From NCBI RefSeq assembly GCF_022829465.1, contig NZ_JAKSXZ010000058.1:1-64000 (forward strand): DNA of 64,000 bases. The letters run 5' to 3'. Shown here one piece after another: positions 59,182 through 64,000 of this stretch (positions are counted from its first letter, which is position 1; the number at the start of each line of letters is the position of its first letter). The stretch comes from Methylobacterium sp. J-067 (lineage in GTDB: Bacteria; Pseudomonadota; Alphaproteobacteria; Rhizobiales; Beijerinckiaceae). The notes below the pieces were generated by a model. The model was given only the letters and a program-made list of their open reading frames with translations, was not told the origin of the DNA and searched no databases. The position numbers and the translations under genes were made by a program.

Positions 59182-60786
59182 TCAGAACGGCAGGGCCTTG
59201 GGCCGGAAGGACTTGTACCACACGGCGATCATCATCCGCGTGAGGGTCACGGCGGTGATGACGGTGGTGAGGATGCCGAGGATGAACACCACGGCGAAGC
59301 CCTTCACCGGGCCGGAGCCCATGAAGAACAGAATCAGGGCCGCGATGGCCATGGTCGAGTTCGAGTCGATGATCGTCGCGAAGGCGCGGTCGAAGCCGGC
59401 CTGGAGGGCCGAGATCAGCGAGCGGCCGGCACGGGATTCCTCGCGCATGCGCTCGTAGATCAGCACGTTCGAATCGACCGCCGTGCCGATGGTGAGCACG
59501 ATGCCCGCGATGCCCGGCAGGGTCATCGTGGCCTCCAGCACCGACATCAGGCCGAGGATCAGCCCGACGTGGACCATCAGGGCGATGTTGGCGATGAAGC
59601 CGAACGTCCCGTAGGTCGCGAACATGAAGCAGACGACGAGGCCGGCGGCGACCAGCGTTGCGAGCTTGCCCGCTTCGATCGAGTCGCGGCCCAGCCCCGG
59701 CCCGACGACGCGGCGCTCCACCACGGTGAACTTGGCGGGCAGGGCGCCGGCCCGGAGCAGGACCGCGAGGTCGTTGGCCTGCTGCACGGTGAAGTTGCCA
59801 GTGATCTGGCCGGAACCGCCGGTGATCGCCGAGCGGATGACGGGGGCCGAAACCACCTCGTTGTCGAGGACGATGGCCATCGGGCGGCCGATGTTCTCGC
59901 TCGTCGCCTGCCCGAAGCGCTGGGCGCCGCGCAGGTTGAACTTGAAGCTCACCATCGGCTCGTGGCTCTGCTGGTCGAAGGCGGGCTGCGCGTCGGTCAG
60001 CTCGCTGCCGTCGGCCATCACCCGGCGCTCCACCGGCACCTTGGCACCCTTGCCGTCCTTGGAGGGCAGCATATCGACGTCGCCCGAGGGGCTGTCGGCG
60101 AGCATGCGGAACTCGAGCTTGGCGGTGGAGCCGAGGAGCTTCTCCAGCCGCTCGGGGTTCTGCTCGCCCGGCACCTGGATCAGGATGCGCTCGGCGCCCT
60201 GCTGCTGGATCGAGGGCTCGGTCGTGCCCGTCGAATCGAGGCGGCGGCGGATGACCTCGATGCCCTGGCTCACCGCCCGGCGGGTGCGGTCGACGATGCC
60301 GGCATCGGTGAGGGTCAGGCGCACCACGCCGCCCGGCTGCTCGGTGACGTCGAGGGTGCGGGCCCCGGTCTGGCCGATGGAGGTGGCGATGGGCGCGGCG
60401 AGGTCGCGCAGCTTCGGCAGGACCTTGGCCCGCGCCGCGTCGTCCGTGACCTTCACCTGCACGCCGCGCTGGAGCAGCTGGATGCCGCCGTCGGCGCGGA
60501 CGCTCTCCTGCTGGAGGACGCGGCGCACGTCATCGCGCAGGGACTTGGCCTGGGAGGCGATCAGATCGTTCTGATCGACCTCGAGGAGCAATTGCGAACC
60601 GCCCTGGAGGTCGAGGCCGAGCACGATGGCCCGGGTCGGCACGATCCAGTGCGGGAACCATGGCGGCAGGCTCGCGAGGAAGCCCTTCCGCTGCTCCGGC
60701 GAGAAGAAGCTCGGCACGGCGAGCGCCAGCCCCACCAGGATGATCGCGAGGGTCGCGGCGATCTTCGCACGGGAGAAGCGCAACAT
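59182..60786 (-). CDS. secD: Protein translocase subunit SecD
   Basis: A 534-residue membrane subunit with one N-terminal transmembrane helix, a large periplasmic domain (P1) and five C-terminal helices. Motifs: GLDLQGGSQLLLEVD (about 52-66), QVPGEQNPERLEKLL, IVLTIGTAVDSNVLIYERMR (proton-relay Asp). Starts at ATG 60786. Confidence 0.97.
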   Translation of the reverse strand: MLRFSRAKIAATLAIILVGLALAVPSFFSPEQRKGFLASLPPWFPHWIVPTRAIVLGLDLQGGSQLLLEVDQNDLIASQAKSLRDDVRRVLQQESVRADGGIQLLQRGVQVKVTDDAARAKVLPKLRDLAAPIATSIGQTGARTLDVTEQPGGVVRLTLTDAGIVDRTRRAVSQGIEVIRRRLDSTGTTEPSIQQQGAERILIQVPGEQNPERLEKLLGSTAKLEFRMLADSPSGDVDMLPSKDGKGAKVPVERRVMADGSELTDAQPAFDQQSHEPMVSFKFNLRGAQRFGQATSENIGRPMAIVLDNEVVSAPVIRSAITGGSGQITGNFTVQQANDLAVLLRAGALPAKFTVVERRVVGPGLGRDSIEAGKLATLVAAGLVVCFMFATYGTFGFIANIALMVHVGLILGLMSVLEATMTLPGIAGIVLTIGTAVDSNVLIYERMREESRAGRSLISALQAGFDRAFATIIDSNSTMAIAALILFFMGSGPVKGFAVVFILGILTTVITAVTLTRMMIAVWYKSFRPKALPF

Positions 60787-60889
60787 CGGCGAATCGTTTC
60801 TCTTGATTGGCCGGCGGCTTGCACCGGCCTCCTCATGTGATGCCCGAACGGAACGGCCGCCTCAGGCGGCCCGTCTCACGCAGCCATCC

Positions 60890-61228
60890 TCACGCAGCTT
60901 TGGCGGGGCCGCCCTTGGCGCGGACCTCGGAGATCATCGAGCGCACGACCCGGACGCGGACGTTCGGAGCGATCTCGACCTCGATCTCTGGCTGGTCGTC
61001 CTGGGCCTTCACCACCCGGCCGACGAGGCCGCCATTGGTGACGACGGTGTCGTCCCGGCGCACGGCCTTGATCAGCGCCTGATGGTCCTTGACCCGCTTC
61101 TGCTGCGGCCGGAGGATCAGGAAGTACATGATCACGAAGATCAGGACGAAGGGGATCACCTGGAAGGCGATCTCCGCTCCACCGGCGGCGGTCGCGCCGG
61201 CCCCTTGCGCGAAAGCGGGGGTGATCAA
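60890..61228 (-). CDS. yajC: Preprotein translocase subunit YajC
   Basis: A 112-residue protein with one transmembrane helix (IAFQVIPFVLIFVIMYFLIL, followed by RPQQKR), then a small beta domain (LIKAVRRDDTVVTNGGLVGR). It begins the yajC-secD-secF cluster, 103 bases before secD. Confidence 0.96.
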   Translation of the reverse strand: MITPAFAQGAGATAAGGAEIAFQVIPFVLIFVIMYFLILRPQQKRVKDHQALIKAVRRDDTVVTNGGLVGRVVKAQDDQPEIEVEIAPNVRVRVVRSMISEVRAKGGPAKAA

Positions 61229-61441
61229 CGTGCATCTCCTGCGTCTGGAAGGCCGGCCCGCCCCCGAACGTGGGGTCGTCTGAGCAGGGGGGAGGCCCGG
61301 CGAAAAGCGGCCGGACTATAGCCAGCGACCTCCCGAAAGCAACGGCATGAACGGCGCCGCCCACGCGGAAACGGCTCCGAATCTCCCTGCGGAGACGCGA
61401 AGCCGTTACAAATGGTCACGTCTTCGGGGAGTCCCGGTCCC

Positions 61442-61942
61442 TCAGCCAAGGACCAGGGCGCGGACCTGCCGCAGCCAGCGCATGGGCGCCTCGACCGTCG
61501 AGGGCGCGCGGTGCTTGAGGATCGCCGACTTCAGCAATTCCTGCGGCACCTCCCAGGTCTGCACCGCGCCTTGCGGGAAATGCGCCACGTCCCCCACGGT
61601 CAGGTGATGGCGGGTGCCGTCCGCGTCGGTCACGAAGACCTCGCCCTTCAGGATCGTGATGATCTCATCGGACCTGTGGGTCCAGTTGAAGGTGCCGGCG
61701 CTCACCCGCCACAGGAAGACCTGCGCGCCGTCATCCTCGGTGCGCGACACCTCCGCCGCCTCGGCGACGGGGTTGCCGGCCACGACCCACTGCGTCGGGA
61801 TCGGCGAAGGCTGGAACGTGGCGGCCTGCGGCCGGATGGCCGTGCTCGTGAGGGTGCGCCCGTCCTCGTAGATCCGCGCTTCGGCATAAGCCCCGGCGGC
61901 GGCAAGCGAGAAGAGGGCGGTGGCGAGGATGATCTTCTTCAC
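61442..61942 (-). CDS. Exported cupin-domain protein
   Basis: A 166-residue protein from GTG 61942, where the signal peptide begins (VKKIILATALFSLAAAGAYA). The cupin (DUF861-like) is at about 75-145: VSAGTFNWTHRSDEIITILK and DLTVGDVAHFPQGAVQTWEV type strands. One metal-site His is present, but a full metal set is not certain. Role unknown. The AT-rich 62003-62114 stretch upstream has no gene. Confidence 0.8.
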   Translation of the reverse strand: MKKIILATALFSLAAAGAYAEARIYEDGRTLTSTAIRPQAATFQPSPIPTQWVVAGNPVAEAAEVSRTEDDGAQVFLWRVSAGTFNWTHRSDEIITILKGEVFVTDADGTRHHLTVGDVAHFPQGAVQTWEVPQELLKSAILKHRAPSTVEAPMRWLRQVRALVLG

Positions 61943-62114
61943 GGCACGTTTCCGCGTTCGTCGGAAACATTCCTGCAACGTGACGGCAACATTGGCCACC
62001 ACTTTTTCGCTCAGATCATGCTGTGACGTGAGAAATCAACTCTATCCACAGCACGAAATGAATTTTTATTGATTGTTTCCGCAATTCATTAAGCATTCGC
62101 GCCGTTCAGACAGC

Positions 62115-63257
62115 TTAACGGCTCCGATCGGCGAGATCGATCCGGGGCGAGCGGTTGCCGGCCACGACGACGAGGCGGCGCACCTCGCCGCGCAGGTAGG
62201 CGCGCAGGAAGCGGTCGTAATCGCGGAACACGACGCAGCCGTTCGAGGCGCCGGGCTGGGCGCGCAGCATGTAGGTGTGGGCGAGGATGCCGTCGCGGCC
62301 GTGGATCGCACCGCTGCCGCCGACCGGCGTCAGGCGGATCGCCCGGACGCCGTGGAACGGCGTCTCGCGCTCCCGCATGTCGTAGGTGCCGGGCGGGGTG
62401 GCGCCGCGCATCCGCACGTGCACGTAGCGCGGGTCGTCCATCAGGTTGCCGTAGCCGGAATGGGCCTCCAGCACCTCGCCGCTGGGCAGCGTCACGGTGC
62501 TGGCGCTGATGTCGTAGACCGCCGTACCCTCCGAAGCGCCGACCGAGGGGCTCGGGATGAGGCGGCCGCGCGACGGTGCGACCGCGTCCGGGTTGGCATA
62601 GGCGAGGGCCTGCGGCGCGCCCTGGCCGGAGGAAGTCGCGTTGCCGCCGCCGAACAGGCGTTCGAGGAACGAGGGCTCCTCGGCGATGGCGGCGCGGAAC
62701 ACGTCGCGGGTGCGGGGCAGGGCGCGGCGGGCGGCGATCCGCACCGGCGCCTGGGGGGTCGCCTGCACCGGAGCCTGGGCCTGGGCCTGCACTGGAGCCT
62801 GGGCCTGCACCGGGCCCGGCAGGGCGGCGGGGCGGCGGACGGGCAGCGGCACCAGGGTCGGTTCGGCCGAGGCGACCCGGCGGACCGGCGTCACGGCGGC
62901 GGGGGTCGGGACGCGGGCGGGCGCGGCCTCCGCGACCAGCGATGGGCGCAGGTTCGCCGGGGCGCTCGTGTTCAGGGCCAGAATCGGCAGGTCGCGGACG
63001 AAGCCGGCGGCGGCCTCGGCCCCGAGGATCGGCGCCGGGGCGAAGACCCAGGCGAGGTCCGACCGGAGCCGCAAAGCCGGGGCGGGCGTCGGCGCCTGGG
63101 CCTGGGCTTCCTCCTGCGCCGGAACGGTGAGGCGGGTCTCGCCCTCCGACCGGTTCAGGACCGTCCAGCCCGCCGCCGCGACGGCGGCGAGGCAGGCGAG
63201 CGCCGGCAGCTTCGAGCGCCGATGACGCGGGCGGCGGGCATACGCGATGCTGGACAT
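62115..63257 (-). CDS. DUF2778 L,D-transpeptidase-like protein
   Basis: A 380-residue protein. Basic N-terminus, then a transmembrane anchor (about 18-33, PALACLAAVAAAGWTVL), a long Ala/Pro/Gln-rich linker with AQAP-type repeats (about 45-230) and a C-terminal DUF2778 domain (about 255-380: YDISASTVTLPSGEVLEAHS, GTYDMRERETPFHGV, AIHGRDGILAHTYML and NGCVVFRDYDRFLRAYL). The His and Cys residues correspond to L,D-transpeptidase or carboxypeptidase catalytic residues; the domain is shared with T6SS effector Tlde1. It probably modifies peptidoglycan in the periplasm. Confidence 0.83.
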   Translation of the reverse strand: MSSIAYARRPRHRRSKLPALACLAAVAAAGWTVLNRSEGETRLTVPAQEEAQAQAPTPAPALRLRSDLAWVFAPAPILGAEAAAGFVRDLPILALNTSAPANLRPSLVAEAAPARVPTPAAVTPVRRVASAEPTLVPLPVRRPAALPGPVQAQAPVQAQAQAPVQATPQAPVRIAARRALPRTRDVFRAAIAEEPSFLERLFGGGNATSSGQGAPQALAYANPDAVAPSRGRLIPSPSVGASEGTAVYDISASTVTLPSGEVLEAHSGYGNLMDDPRYVHVRMRGATPPGTYDMRERETPFHGVRAIRLTPVGGSGAIHGRDGILAHTYMLRAQPGASNGCVVFRDYDRFLRAYLRGEVRRLVVVAGNRSPRIDLADRSR

Positions 63258-63425
63258 GACGTGACTGGGCCCTGCTCGCCCCGTCGGGCAGCCGCCGTCC
63301 GTCGCCGCGGAACGCATCCGCGCACGTCGGCCGGGCAGGCCGGAACACCCGTTCGGGAAAACTCAACCGTGGCGATTAAGCGGGGATCAGGGTTAATCTC
63401 CGGCTAAGACCGGGCCGGAATCCGC

Positions 63426-64000
63426 TCAGGCCTCCATCGGGCCGTGCTTGCGCGCCACGTACACGCAAAGGGCGGCCACCGGCAGGCCGATGAGCGAGGT
63501 GCCCGCGAAGAACAGCGGGAAGCCGGTCTCCTCGATGACGAAGCCCGAGAAGCCCGCGAGCACGCTGCCGGGCAGGGCGCAGAGCGAGGTGAGCAGGGCG
63601 TATTGGCTCGCCGCGTGCTGCGAATCCGACAGGCGCGACATGTAGGTGATGAGCACGATGGAGGCGAAGGCGTAGGCGAACCCGTCGATGCCGACGCTCA
63701 TCGCGAAGGTCCAGAAGGCCGCGCCGCCATGGCCGCCGTGCCACGCGAGATAGGCCAGCGCGAGGTGCGAGGCCGAGGCCGCCACCGTCCCGATCAACAG
63801 GCTCGCCATCATGCCGACCCGCTGGATGATCGCGCTGGCGAGGAAGGTGCCGGCCAGCGCGATCCAGAAGCCGAACAGCTTCGTCACGGTGGCGATGTCG
63901 GTGTTCGAGTAGCCGAGCTGCTTGAACAGCGGGATCGCCATGGCGTTCGAGACGTAGCCGGGCATCCGGAACCCGGCCACCAGCAGCAGGACCGGCACGG
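63426..64000 (-). CDS. AmpG-like MFS permease, C-terminal part (5' end outside window)
   Basis: The last ~191 residues, reading through the right edge. Six transmembrane helices can be seen, beginning with AGFRMPGYVSNAMAIPLFKQ and including SVGIDGFAYAFASIVLITYM, the signature of AmpG-type anhydromuropeptide permeases. Role: recycling of peptidoglycan fragments, or a related uptake. A peptidoglycan-active DUF2778 gene lies next to it. Confidence 0.83.
   Translation of the reverse strand, partial: VPVLLLVAGFRMPGYVSNAMAIPLFKQLGYSNTDIATVTKLFGFWIALAGTFLASAIIQRVGMMASLLIGTVAASASHLALAYLAWHGGHGGAAFWTFAMSVGIDGFAYAFASIVLITYMSRLSDSQHAASQYALLTSLCALPGSVLAGFSGFVIEETGFPLFFAGTSLIGLPVAALCVYVARKHGPMEA

Overview
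The window looks like chromosome of a high-GC alphaproteobacterium of the Hyphomicrobiales, most likely a Methylobacterium/Methylorubrum-type methylotroph. This rests on the complete 14-subunit nuo operon followed by birA and RNase J, the hemD / Mic60-like / hemY cluster, the EcfG-type sigma factor, the ethylmalonyl/methylmalonyl-CoA epimerase and small protein families that I associate with this group. The genus is an inference; the order is safer.

Region 1 (1-13181) is an integrated element that ends next to the 3' end of a tRNA-Thr gene. Its left part is phage-like: the end of a RepA/AAA-type replication ATPase, an array of GTGACA/TGTCAC repeats, a small XRE-like repressor remnant, small and large terminase, a few small structural genes, a neck-type protein, a tail-chaperone-like protein and a tape measure protein with a lysozyme-like domain. 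Portal, protease, major capsid and everything after the tape measure are missing, so this is a remnant or a rearranged module. The right part is lower in GC and holds cargo: an orphan flagellar rod gene (flgC), a secreted protein, an HNH-like protein with a ribbon-helix-helix-like neighbour, and a chain of small overlapping hypothetical genes.

Region 2 (13182-23397) is chromosomal: tRNA-Thr, a minus-strand cluster of aldose 1-epimerase, hemD, a Mic60/mitofilin homologue, hemY and a NUDIX hydrolase; a PepSY-domain envelope protein divergent from an OmpR-type two-component system with a perfect 32-bp palindrome between them; an ECF sigma factor with an apparent NepR-like N-terminal domain; and tRNA-Asp.

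Region 3 (23762-42453) is the nuoABCDEFGHIJKLMN operon for respiratory complex I (proton-pumping NADH:quinone oxidoreductase), continuing in the same direction into biotin ligase, RNase J, methylmalonyl-CoA epimerase and a DUF1467 membrane protein.

Region 4 (42455-64000) is mixed housekeeping: a FucP-type sugar permease, NudC, a HIT protein, stress and envelope genes, carbonic anhydrase, NUDIX and DUF429 proteins, a CitE-like CoA-ester lyase, dUTPase, a DUF815 ATPase, serS-surE-pcm, a DUF4926/DUF6883-like pair, and the minus-strand set yajC, secD, secF, a Mth938-domain protein and a squalene/phytoene-synthase-like protein. The last two resemble the mitochondrial complex I assembly factors NDUFAF3 and NDUFAF6. 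The window ends with a cupin protein, an L,D-transpeptidase-like DUF2778 protein and a truncated AmpG-like permease. Three intergenic palindromic repeat copies of two families are present.

The most unusual items are the NepR-ECF fusion, the orphan flgC in the phage-derived island, the missing head module, the operator-like palindrome at the two-component locus, and the joint presence of complex I, its assembly-factor homologues and a Mic60 homologue in one 64-kb window.
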